This document shows, one piece after another, positions 34,620 through 44,289 of a stretch of 64,000 nucleotides of DNA (positions within the stretch are counted from its first letter, which is position 1; every line of letters starts with the position of its first letter). The notes beneath the pieces were generated by a model, which was not told where the DNA came from, ran no database searches, and saw nothing but the letters and a program-made list of their open reading frames with translations. The position numbers and the translations under genes were made by a program. Origin of the DNA: Dipteris shenzhenensis (Eukaryota > Polypodiophyta > Polypodiopsida > Gleicheniales); NCBI GenBank assembly GCA_047967505.1, contig CM106540.1. The stretch is one strand, 5' to 3'.

Positions 34620-37450
34620 AAATGAAAAATGTAAGCAACCATGAGCACTATAATGATGTTCATGAGGCATCAATAGATATTAAGGATGGTAGGAAAAACT
34701 TTGATATCGGCAAAGTGATGATAATAAATCCAGTCATCAAGAATATAATTTTTCCAAAAGGGAAGCATTACACACAAGGATGATACCAATGAAGCCTATG
34801 TGGAAGCAATGCTACAAAAGAAAACAAATAAATTATGCAAGCCATCTATAAAAAAGAGGCTTAGATCATCCAACCTATATTGCTTGCATATCCATAAAGG
34901 GAGAACATGTGCAGCCCTCATTGTATGGCGAACCACATGGTAAATAAATCGATCCAAAAAGGGAGCAAGCAACGAGGCTATGGTGTCCAATCTGTAATGC
35001 CCAAGGTCATGTCGTTGACACATATTTCTATAGTATGCAACCCTCTCGCAACCCTTAACAATATCAAGCACCAATCTATGGTATATGGGAAACCCACATT
35101 TGCCCCAAATGCACAAGTGCCAAGGCTAAATTCCCTTTTTATGAAAACAAAAGTGCCTCAATTGTTGTGAAATCCTAATCCTTTGGAATATCTTGAAGCT
35201 CCAATCCTCAAGTGTCTAATCTAGTGTCTAAAAATCAAGTTAGGCTAGCTACATAGTAAACACCCATCAAGTGCTTCGGATGCAAAAAAAACACAAAATA
35301 GGTGAGCGCCCACATAGGGGTAGCCCAAGCTCATTCCAACGTGTGTGTGTGTGTGTGCAAGGATTATGGAGTTAGACACACATGCATGGATTGTTCACTC
35401 AGAGCTAAACTTCAACAGCCTAATGAAACAAATCTATTGGGAGCATTCTCGGAGCATAACTAAAGCATGGAAACCCAAAATGTGGTATCCCAATTGATAC
35501 TTCTAGTAACAAGGACGAAAAAAGAAGAAGCTCTAGAAAAGCCACTTTGAAAACAAGAAACAAAAACCCTAGTAGAAGACCAAGACTTGCCCTTCCCAAA
35601 ACAAGGTAAAGAAAGGGGCTAGCAACACTTAGTCCTCACTTAGTACAAGACATGAAGCAGAAGGCACAACTTACCCCAATGTAGAAACAAAAAAACCAGA
35701 TATCAAGCATTGAGGCAATGGATCAAAAGGGAAAAAGCAAGTTTTGGGGCAAATAAATATGCAAAAGTTGATGCTAGAGAGCTTGTGCCACCAAGCATAG
35801 AGACAATAATCAAAATACTATCCAACATAAGGGCAAAGGAACCACATGTACCTAGAATGGATTGGAGGGAGATGCCTTATCTACTTTGATAAGCTGCAAA
35901 GTATAACAATCCTAATTCAATTCCTACCATGACACTACCCCACAATGTGGGAAATCTTTAGAGGATGGATTCAATCTTAACGAGGCTTCCACAACCAAAA
36001 GAGGCACATAAAGAAATTTTAATAAAATTGGGTAATAGGGATGACATTTGAAATGTGACCATTTCCCTTGAGCATAAAGCCTAGGGTCCCCATCCCACCA
36101 TGGTGGATGGAGCAAGAGGAAACATCCTAGAAAAATAACTCTATGCGTAGTGGTGAGGATTTTCGTTGGATGTCCCCATTCAACACTAACCAATCATCAC
36201 CAAAATGAAACCTTTGGAATTATAAATGATGTATTGATCAAGATTGTTGGAGTAAGGTTTAACCTAAAATTTACCAAACTAAATCTTGCGAAAGGATAAA
36301 CAACATATCAAATATTATTGGGAAGACCATGTCTAAGAGGACAATTAGTTTCCATAATTGGGAAAGTGACGGGCTCATCATCCACGACAGGGATAACGTT
36401 GTTAAGATGAATCTAGGAATACAAGCAGTCACATCCACTATACCCAAAACATTCATGACACATCTTCCACCATAGGTAGTAGCTAAACATCCCTTCTAGC
36501 AATGAAGGAGATCAAACCAACAAAGTGACACCCATAGTGACACCAATAAATGGATACATGCATTGGCTACCATTGACACCTATAAGGTGATACAATTAAT
36601 GTAGTAGGAGGTGGATGCACAATTGATCCAACTACAGCTACCAATTTGGGTTGAAGAGCTAGAAGAGCCAAAAGAGCAAGAAATCCACATGTTCATGACC
36701 AAAATTGAATAGAAGACTGATCCCAAAGAAGCAATACTTGAAGGCTAGACTGTAGCCTTAGACTGGGACTTGGAAATTGAAGCTAATAATCATATTTTAG
36801 AAGGTCAAGTGTATGAAATGCCTAGGCAATTCTCCAAGCGTTAATGGTGGTGAAGGAGCTGAAACTAGACCCTCTTAAACTAACCAATAGTAGAAGGCCA
36901 AGAAAAAGGAAGGAAGGTGGGCAACAAAAAGAAGCTAAGGTGGAGCGCTTAAATGAATTTGAAAGAGTGCATGCAAGGATGGTCGAATTGTACTTCATTT
37001 GACCAAACAATAAGCCAAAACCTTTAAGATTGTATTGGGATACAAAAGGACGTGGAGTCTATAGTGCAAAAGGCGTATTGCTTGAAAAGCAACATCCATA
37101 GAAAATGAACCCCTCTATCACACAAAGCAGGAGGTTTTGTAAAATCAAGTTGAACGTGTAGATGAAGAATGACATAAAAGCTTTTGGAAAAAAAAAGCAT
37201 CTTTGGAACATACCTTCATCGAAATGTGAGGTGCTTGCATCACTTGTGCAATTGCGAATCGATTTCACCCCTCTCTTATCGCTCCTGAACATCATAAAAT
37301 GAGTTTTTATTTTTATGAGCAAGGAGAGGAAATATTGAAAGTATAGTTGCAACTACTAAATGAAAAATAACAGAGACCTTTGGAATACATAGATTTAAAA
37401 TCAAGCCATTTAGGATAGCAATTAATGCATTGAATAAAAGTTAAAACATG
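34620..37450 (+). mobile_element. Highly decayed retroelement, gag-like with zinc knuckles
   Basis: A frame at about 34970-35050 reads RLWCPICNAQGHVVDTYFY, a C-x2-C-x4-H knuckle whose fourth ligand is Tyr. It is followed in shifted frames by HICPKCTSAKAKFPFYENK and, near 35355-35400, CKDYGVRHTCMDCS. Near 36090 a frame reads PTMVDGARGNIL, reminiscent of an aspartic-protease D-G/S-G block. Stops interrupt every few dozen codons. I saw no reverse transcriptase, LTRs, PBS or polypurine tract. Retroelement origin is inferred from serial knuckles only. Confidence 0.33.
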
Positions 37451-37538
37451 AAGACCACATCAATTATAAGGTGAAGTAGAGAAGCGTATGCAAGCCACAC
37501 ATCCCTAACAATGAACTTCCACATCCATGACAAGGTGA

Positions 37539-38237
37539 TGTTAGCATTTTGTTAGTGTGATAAACCTCCGGTGAGACACAGAAGGTTGATGAAGGTGTGT
37601 AAGGGAGACTCCAATGGTAGCTTTGCATGAAAGTTCTACGTGGTGATATCTCTACCATGTGATGGCAGTCTAGCACCTTGTCTTCTCCATGGAAGTCGAA
37701 ACTCCTGGACAACATGAGCAGTCACCTTCGACGTTTCCATGGAGCACCTCACTATGGGATTGGCTATTCGTTGCTACTGTTGGTGTCACTCTTCACCGAC
37801 CTTGATGGATCTTCTACGACCTCCATAAGTATCTTTGGGTGATTTCATAGCTATGTGTGTGCCATAGGAGTTTGTTGTGGTCTGAGCTTTAACTGTTTGG
37901 AGCAATTTTTATAGAGTGATCAATTTATGTGAGTCGGGTGTAGGTTTCTCTTGTAAGCAGATGCAACAAACCCCATAGGCATGCACATCTACCAGTGTGA
38001 GGTGTTTTAGTTCTTTGGTTGTAAGCCTTTTCTTCAATATATTTCAATTAGTGTTGGTGTGTAAATAGAGTTCTTCGGTTGTATGCCTTTTCTTCAATAT
38101 ATTTCAATTAGTATTGGTGTGTAAATATAGTTCTCTGTCTTCATATTCCTTCACTGGCCTTGCATTAATGCATGTTGTTCTATTCTCTCTGCCAAACCCA
38201 AATAATCAAATAGTGCATGCTTGCATCAATACCAACA
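37539..38237 (+). repeat. 5' LTR of the gag-only element, with 60-bp tandem duplication
   Basis: 699 bp, starting TGTTAG and ending ACCAACA. Blocks shared with the 3' LTR include tctagcaccttgtcttctcc and ggtttctcttgtaagcagat. A 60-bp unit is tandemly duplicated only here (38011-38070 and 38071-38130), each beginning ttctttggtt or ttcttcggtt. Confidence 0.88.
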
Positions 38238-38239
38238 AT

Positions 38240-38251
38240 TGGTAATAGAGC
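38240..38251 (+). promoter_or_regulatory. Primer-binding site of the gag-only element
   Basis: TGGTAATAGAGC, ten of twelve bases identical to the initiator tRNA-Met complement TGGTATCAGAGC, two bases inside the 5' LTR. Confidence 0.75.
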
Positions 38252-38499
38252 AGGTTGGTTCATAGGCTGTGAGATTCTTGTGAGGATTTACGAAGTTGTG
38301 TAGCCGAGACATCTCATGCATTTGAGAACCTGACATCATCACGTAAAAAGAACGATTCAAAGAAGGTCTCCAAGGTTCGAGGTGATACAAGTACTTATTT
38401 CTCTCAACAGGCTACGAAGTCCACGTCAGAAAAGAGCATTAGCAATTGACGTGCTCGCAAAGTTGTGTGGACAGTTGCTTCAATAGAAGTCTCCAAGAT

Positions 38500-39224
38500 G
38501 GATGCCTGGTCGAAAGCTTCTATGTCTAAGCTGCCCGAAAATTTTATTGTGAGATTTGATGGAAGAAACTTCTCGTTCTGGTAGCTGTTTGTGCGCTTGC
38601 TACTTAAGGAGAAATGATGGTGGGGTGTTGTAGCTGGTCCAGAGAAGAAGCCTCCCAACAATCAGGGACTTGAGAAGATGCAGGGGTGGGAGCTAAAGAA
38701 TCAGAGAGCCCTAGGACTACTTGGATGAGCTTTGGGTGTGGAATACTTTCATCATGTGGAGACCTCCAAGACGGCGAGTTGGACTATGCTCGAGACTTTA
38801 TTTGGCTCCAAGGTAAATAACTAAAAAATTATGTTGAAGTAGGAACTCTTTGCTCTTCAGTTGGGAGAAGGATAATCCTTAGCAACACACTTGAACAAGA
38901 TGCAGTCCATCATGAAGCAGTTGCAACTGTTGAATGTTCGAGTCAATGATGATGATGCCAAAGCTATCCTTCTTACAAGCTTGCCTCGAAAATATCACGA
39001 TTCTCAAGTTAAACTATGACTCCTTAGGTTTTCATGAGGTTGTTTCCATGCTTTTAAGTGAGGAGAGAAGGGCAGAGATCAATAGTGTAGGAGCAAGTGA
39101 ACCATCATTTGTAGTTGAAGCAAAAGCCAAGAAGAAAGACATTATTTGCGCATATTGTGGAAGAGAAGGACACATAGAAAAATACTTCTACCAAAGAGCA
39201 TTCGACGTGAAGCAGAAAGAATGA
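38500..39224 (+). pseudogene. Copia-type gag remnant
   Basis: Gag core phrases (RFDGRNFSFW, a stop, LFVRLLLKEK) match the copia gag F-x-G-x-N-x-x-x-W motif. They are followed in other frames by a KAILLTSLPRKY-like segment. An open stretch from about 39054 contains LSEERRAEI and the knuckle CAYCGREGHIEKYFYQR. The knuckle lacks the fourth Cys (Phe/Tyr instead), and several stops and shifts break the frame. Confidence 0.72.
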
Positions 39225-39422
39225 AAGAAGGCCTGCCTGATCGAAGGAGGAGGATAGGAAGATCACGTAGCATCTTTTGCACATACCGAACTGATTGATT
39301 TGGAAAAAGACAATGTTTATGCATTTTGAGTGATGATCATCTTGCAATTAGCAATAGTAGGAATTTGTGAAAGGCTTGGAATTTCCTCGTAATAGTTTTG
39401 GCTTGTATCCCCTTCTCGGTTT

Positions 39423-39432
39423 ATGGGGGGAA
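39423..39432 (+). promoter_or_regulatory. Polypurine tract of the gag-only element
   Basis: atggggggaa lies immediately before the TGTTGG start of the 3' LTR. Confidence 0.8.
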
Positions 39433-40089
39433 TGTTGGATTTTTGTTGGTGTGATAAACATCCAACGGGTGGTGATATACATAAGGTTGATGAATGGGTG
39501 TAAAGGAGACTCCACGTGGTAGCTTTGCATGAGAAGTTCTACGTGGTGTTCTCTACCATGTGATGGCGATCTAGCACCTTGTCTTCTCCATGGAAGTCAG
39601 AACTCCTGGACAACATGAGTAGTCACCTTCGACATTTGCATGGAGCACCTCACTATGGGATTGGCTATTTTTGTTGTTGCTGTTGGTGTCTCTCTTCACT
39701 GCCCTCTAACCGACCTCAATGGATCCTCTATGACCTCCATAAGTATCTTCGGGTGATTTCATAGTTGTGTGTGTGTGAAAGGAGTTCGTGGTTTGAGCTT
39801 CAACTGTTTGGAGCAAGTTTTGCAAAGTGATCAATCCGTGTGAGTTGAGTGTAGGTTTCTCTTGTAAGCAGATGCAACAAGCCCCGTAGGGATGCACATC
39901 TGCTAGTGTGAGGTGTGTGTGTTCTTTGGTTGTAAGCCTTTTCTTCATATATATTTCGATTAGTGTTGGTGTGTGAATCAGAGTTCTCTGTCTTCATATT
40001 TCTTCTATCGGCCTTGAGTTAATGCATGCAATTCTATTCTCTCCTGCCAAACCCAAATAATCAAGTAGTGCGTGCTTGCAATACCCATA
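39433..40089 (+). repeat. 3' LTR of the gag-only element
   Basis: About 657 bp, starting TGTTGG and colinear with the 5' LTR. It has only one copy of the 60-bp unit. Its end (atacccata) differs from the expected TACCAACA, so the last bases are mutated and the boundary is approximate. Confidence 0.85.
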
Positions 40090-40230
40090 ATCCTATCTTA
40101 AAATCAAATAAAAGGAGAATAAGAAGGGCATACCTACAAAGTGTGAGGAGGATAGCAAAGCTTCAATGATGAAAAGGAGCGATGGGAGGCAACAAGAAAA
40201 TCGGGTATAGCTTCTTATAGCCCCTATGAA

Positions 40231-40442
40231 GTCAACTCTTAACATGCTCATAGCCTCTGTTTAGAAACCAAGGGTTGTAGGAACAAGGCTTCATAAAGAC
40301 TGTTCAAGGAAAGAATAAGGGGAAGGACAAAAAATTGTCAACTCTTAACATGCTCATATTCTTTGTGTAGAAAGTAGGGGTTGTAGGAACAAGGCTTCAT
40401 AAAAACTATTCAAGGAAAGAATAAGGCGAACGGCCAAAATGA
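40231..40442. repeat. 106-bp tandem duplication
   Basis: Two adjacent 106-bp units (40231-40336 and 40337-40442) share gtcaactcttaacatgctcat and gttgtaggaacaaggcttca with a few differences. No coding role is evident. Confidence 0.9.
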
Positions 40443-43259
40443 AAAACATGCAACCTTGAGTTGCACAAGTGGTACATAGATCAACACCCTTCCAAGTTTC
40501 CCATACCTCCTCACTTTTGATATAAACTAGTTCCCCCCCATATAGATCTATGGTAATTATCATATAAAATATGCAACAAATTATATATCATAATATGCAC
40601 AAGTTAAGAGGGGGTCTATACATTTAGGCTATTTTGGAAAAAACCAAGAAAATGAAAACTATCTCGTTGTCAAGGGCACATAGCTTCTAATAGTACTCTA
40701 GATAAGCGAGAGCTATTGAAATCATGATTTGGTTTTGTGTATTAAAATTTATCTTGCATATTATACATGTTTTATATGTTGAGAATTCTTGTAGTTGATG
40801 TCCCAAGTTATAGCCTCCATTCACATATGTTTTGCAACAAGAGGAGGAGCTAGACTACTTGATTACGCGACTGTAACTAGATGAGGCCGTCATGGTGGTA
40901 TAACTTAACCTTAGACATTATGAAATGTATGTTTTTTGTATTGGGAAAAAAAATTTGAAATTGGACTATCATATCGGGGGGGGGGGCACTACCTATGTGC
41001 CTGATGTTTCATGCGAGGTCTAGTGGCAGGAGGTGCACACCTCTATAAAGGCTTGGATGCTTGTGTGTTACAATTTTTATAAATATATTGAAATGTTATT
41101 AGGAATGTGATTTCTAAGAATGCCCGTACGTGTCTCATGAGATATCTATATTTAAGGAATCCATAATGGTGCAAAGCGGGCTTCAGTTGACCACCTATGG
41201 GATAGATGCTTCTTGAAAATGGCTCACATGGGGTGGTCTATAGCCTTGCAAACTTAAAATTTTAAATTTTGAATTAAAGCTAATATTTTTACATTTTTTT
41301 GCATTGAACCTAATATTTTTACATTTTTGGCATTAATGTAATAAAAGCCCTTTTGTCTGTCCTCTAAAGCATTCTATCATATGTAGTTGCATGATTGGAT
41401 TATTATAGCATATACAAGCCCTAGTGGTACACTATGTGCAAATTTGCACATCCAAGTCAAACTCCTACATAATATTGGCCATTAATATTTCAAATATGTT
41501 GCTTCAGGGTGTAATAAAAATTTCATCCCCTTACATATTCACATCTCCTGAAAGCTATTTTAAAACAATAAGAAAACTTTGTCCATATTACGATAGATCA
41601 GTTTGGAAGTCCAATAGATATGAATTGTTTTCAATCGAGATTTGAAACCCCTTGACAAGATGAACATAGATTTTATTAGTAAGTCATAGGGAATACAATT
41701 ATCATGAACAAATTGTTCTTTAAGGCAAATCATGCCAAGCTAGGTGCACCACCATGACCACACTTTTCCAAATTCACTTTTCATGTACCATGCTTGAGGT
41801 TTGAAAGTCTACTTGTTTTTGGTTATGTAGTCCCTTGAAGTGAACACCAAACAAAAATGATGTGCTTGGATCACCCCACAACCACTCACATAATACATTA
41901 TGTTTAGTGCCTAAATAAGAGAGGAACTTGCTGCCAATCTAACTTGATCTTGAGGTGACATGTGGCAAGAAATGTTACTTGCTCCATCGCTTTCCTATTG
42001 GGGTGCTATCCATGTTTAGACCTATCTTAGTGCACATGTGTGCAGATACATATTAATTAGTTCAAGATTGCATAAGTTTGTTATGATCTCTTAAACTCAT
42101 GCAAACCAACTTAATGTTTGGGTTACTACCCTTCTGTATCTCTTCAAGAGACTAAGTGACCTCCTAAAAGGTAATGAATTTGTCCAAAATAGTTTAGGCT
42201 TTTTCTCTTGTACTCATGGACCCAAACTTACCAGGGAAGGGGGGGGGGGGGGCATAGCCCTATATGTAACAAAGTTGGAACATCGCCATGGGGAATTTAA
42301 TGCTCATAGTTGCTTAAAGGTGGGTTTGCCATTTGAATTGCCGTTATTGTAGGGGTATAAAAATACTGTTGCACTAATCTTGTTTGGAAGACAGTTTTAT
42401 AAGTTGCCAATGGGTGAAGAATTAATGTGTGAAAGCCATAAATATTTATTGGGGGGGGGGGATGGAAAGGAGAGGGTGCATTGCTTACTGAGAGAGGGAA
42501 TCCCTCCTTCAGTGCAGCTTAATGTCCTCTGTAGACTAGAGGAGGGCATAGAGTTTTTTGTCTGTCTATATATGTACACGTGATTATAGTTTGGTGTGAA
42601 GGTGGATGGTCGAAGGTTTTGCATAAATATGAACATAAACAAGGGGCACACACGTGCCTACAGCAGTGCCCCCAAGCGGCTGAATAGAACTCGAGTTGAT
42701 CGGCTTTCAGAGGGTCTTAAAAATTTAACTTTGTAGTAGCTAACAAATATATTTGAATAAATATAAATGTATATAAAGGGATGGCTGGAATGTTGCATAG
42801 GAGATCGGTAGAGGGACATGTGTGAGTGCGGTTGCTAAATAGAAATCGGTGAACGAGATTCACACGCAATCTAACGCTAGGACTATATGATTCAATTATT
42901 ATAGACCCCTTGGGGTGTGTGCCCGCCGAGGACTTTAAGAAGGGCAGATGACATGGAGAGGTTGGGACTGAGGTGGCGGGGAACAAAAAGTGGGTAGCAA
43001 AGAGAGGGACAGGGGCGTGAGAAATGGGGGCCAACGTGGAGGAGGTGAAGATGCAGACGTGGCAAAACAGAAGGAGAAGTGGCGTATGGAGGGGAGGTGT
43101 GGTGGGTGACGTGGCGGATGGAGGGGAGGTAAGTACAGGGGCGACAGAAGGCGTGGCGGGGAAGGGGCGAGGGGGGAGGTGGAGGGGGACGAACGTGCGA
43201 ATGTCTTTTTGGTCATCCCTTCCGTCGATGTTTTTTGGCATATATCACACACAAAAAGA
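40443..43259. other. AT-rich intergenic DNA with poly-G runs
   Basis: No gene recognised. Three long G runs stand out near 40976-40986, 42238-42252 and 42449-42460. A 30-odd-bp direct repeat (cctaatatttttacattttt) lies near 41280-41335. From about 42900 the DNA becomes G-rich and leads into the leader of the next gene. Confidence 0.45.
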
Positions 43260-44285
43260 AAAACACACACAAACACAGCGAGAGCTCCAAACCCTCGTCT
43301 TCTCTCTCTCTCAGAGCTTGAGCTTCTTCTTCTTCTTCTTCTTCATCTTCTTCTTCTTCTTCTTCTTCTTCAGAGCTCACCCTTCAAGCTCCATCTCCAT
43401 CTCCATCTCCATCTCCATCTCCATCTCCCCCTCCCTCCCTTCTCTCCTCGACTGCAGCTCTTCCCTTTCCTCCTCCCCCCCCCCCCCCCCCCTCCTCCTT
43501 CCGCACCTGTTATCATAATCCCCCCCTCCTTCCTTTTTGCTTTCCTCCTCTCTCGTATCCTCCTCCCTTTCTCCACCTCCGCCGACCCCCCCCCCCTCCT
43601 CCCGCTGCTGCAGTCACCTTCGCCATCCCCCCTCCCCGCTCGTAACTCCATCCCCGCTTCTTCATTCTTCTCCAGCCGCCTCCCCCGCCTTCGCTCGCTC
43701 ACGCTCCCCTCATTACCAGCGACGTCGATGTGCAGCGAACGTGCCTCTTGCAACAGTAACCGCCCCGCCCTTCACGAGCTCATAGCCGTGCAGACTTTGG
43801 CACTTGCCATTCGCTTCTCTCTTCTTTTGTAAACTCGCAGGCTATCCTCACGCCGTGGTCATCTGAAACCCGGCTTTTCCCCGGCAGGCCTGTCAACCCG
43901 TTCCCCCTTTTCATTTCAGCACAGCCCCAAGGCTGGGCTACGGATCCGCTCCTCGCTGTTTCAGCCTTTTCGTGCTTCGAACGCCAAGCGCTACACTTGC
44001 CCGCTACGAGTCTCAGGTTCTCCTCACAAGAAATGAGAATTGCACGCTGTATCACAGACATAGTCCGTTGCATATTACCTCCGTACCGTACTTTTCTCAG
44101 ATTTGAGGTCATCCAACAGCGCGCGCTGCAGTCCCGGCTTATCCTCGTGCCATCGCATTTTCATATTCCGGAACTCTTTCCTGTGCTGCTTCATCTGAAA
44201 GTGGAGGAGGCTACCACAATATCGAGGATTTACTTAGAATGAAGATAGGTTGCCAGTTCGCGCTCTTTCCACCCCAGGAGGATCC
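43260..44285 (+). promoter_or_regulatory. Pyrimidine-rich promoter/5' leader of the HAP8-like gene
   Basis: A CpG-rich, pyrimidine-rich block upstream of the ATG. It contains a CT run near 43300-43312, (CTT)n at 43323-43371, six CCATCT hexamers at 43391-43428, an 18-bp C run near 43474-43492 and further C-rich clusters to 43620. GAGA/CT-rich and CTT-rich leaders are common in plant genes. The ORFs read through this block are compositional. The transcription start and any leader intron are unknown. Confidence 0.5.
43323..43428. repeat. (CTT)n and (CCATCT)6 microsatellites
   Basis: Two adjacent simple repeats: CTT trinucleotides with one CAT interruption (43323-43371), and six CCATCT hexamers (43391-43428). 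Confidence 0.95.
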
Positions 44286-44289
44286 ATGA
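44239..44289 (+). other. 16-codon uORF overlapping the HAP8-like start codon
   Basis: ATG at 44239 encodes MKIGCQFALFPPQEDP and stops at TGA 44287-44289, so the stop overlaps the main start as ATGA (44286-44289). This geometry would allow termination-reinitiation or repression of the main frame. It is seen in sequence; any effect is inference. Confidence 0.4.

Larger units (their letters stand above)
37539..40089 (+). mobile_element. Gag-only, non-autonomous Ty1/copia-like LTR element
   Basis: A 2.55-kb element with two related LTRs (37539-38237 and 39433 to about 40089). It has a PBS directly inside the first and a polypurine tract directly before the second. The internal part is only 1.2 kb and carries a damaged copia-type gag: LPENFIVRFDGRNFSFW near 38530-38580, ATHLNKMQSIMKQLQLLNVR near 38880, and a zinc knuckle near 39147-39190. 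No protease, integrase, reverse transcriptase or RNase H sequence is present. This is the layout described for terminal-repeat gag-only elements that rely on a partner for enzymes, or else a pol-deleted copy. The 5-bp flanks (ggtga on the left, atcct on the right) do not match. Confidence 0.82.

Noticed and set aside
42717-43832. Long frames on both strands through the leader of the HAP8-like gene
   Set aside because: Microsatellites and C/T-rich composition account for them. The real coding start, at 44286, is supported by splice phase and family motifs.
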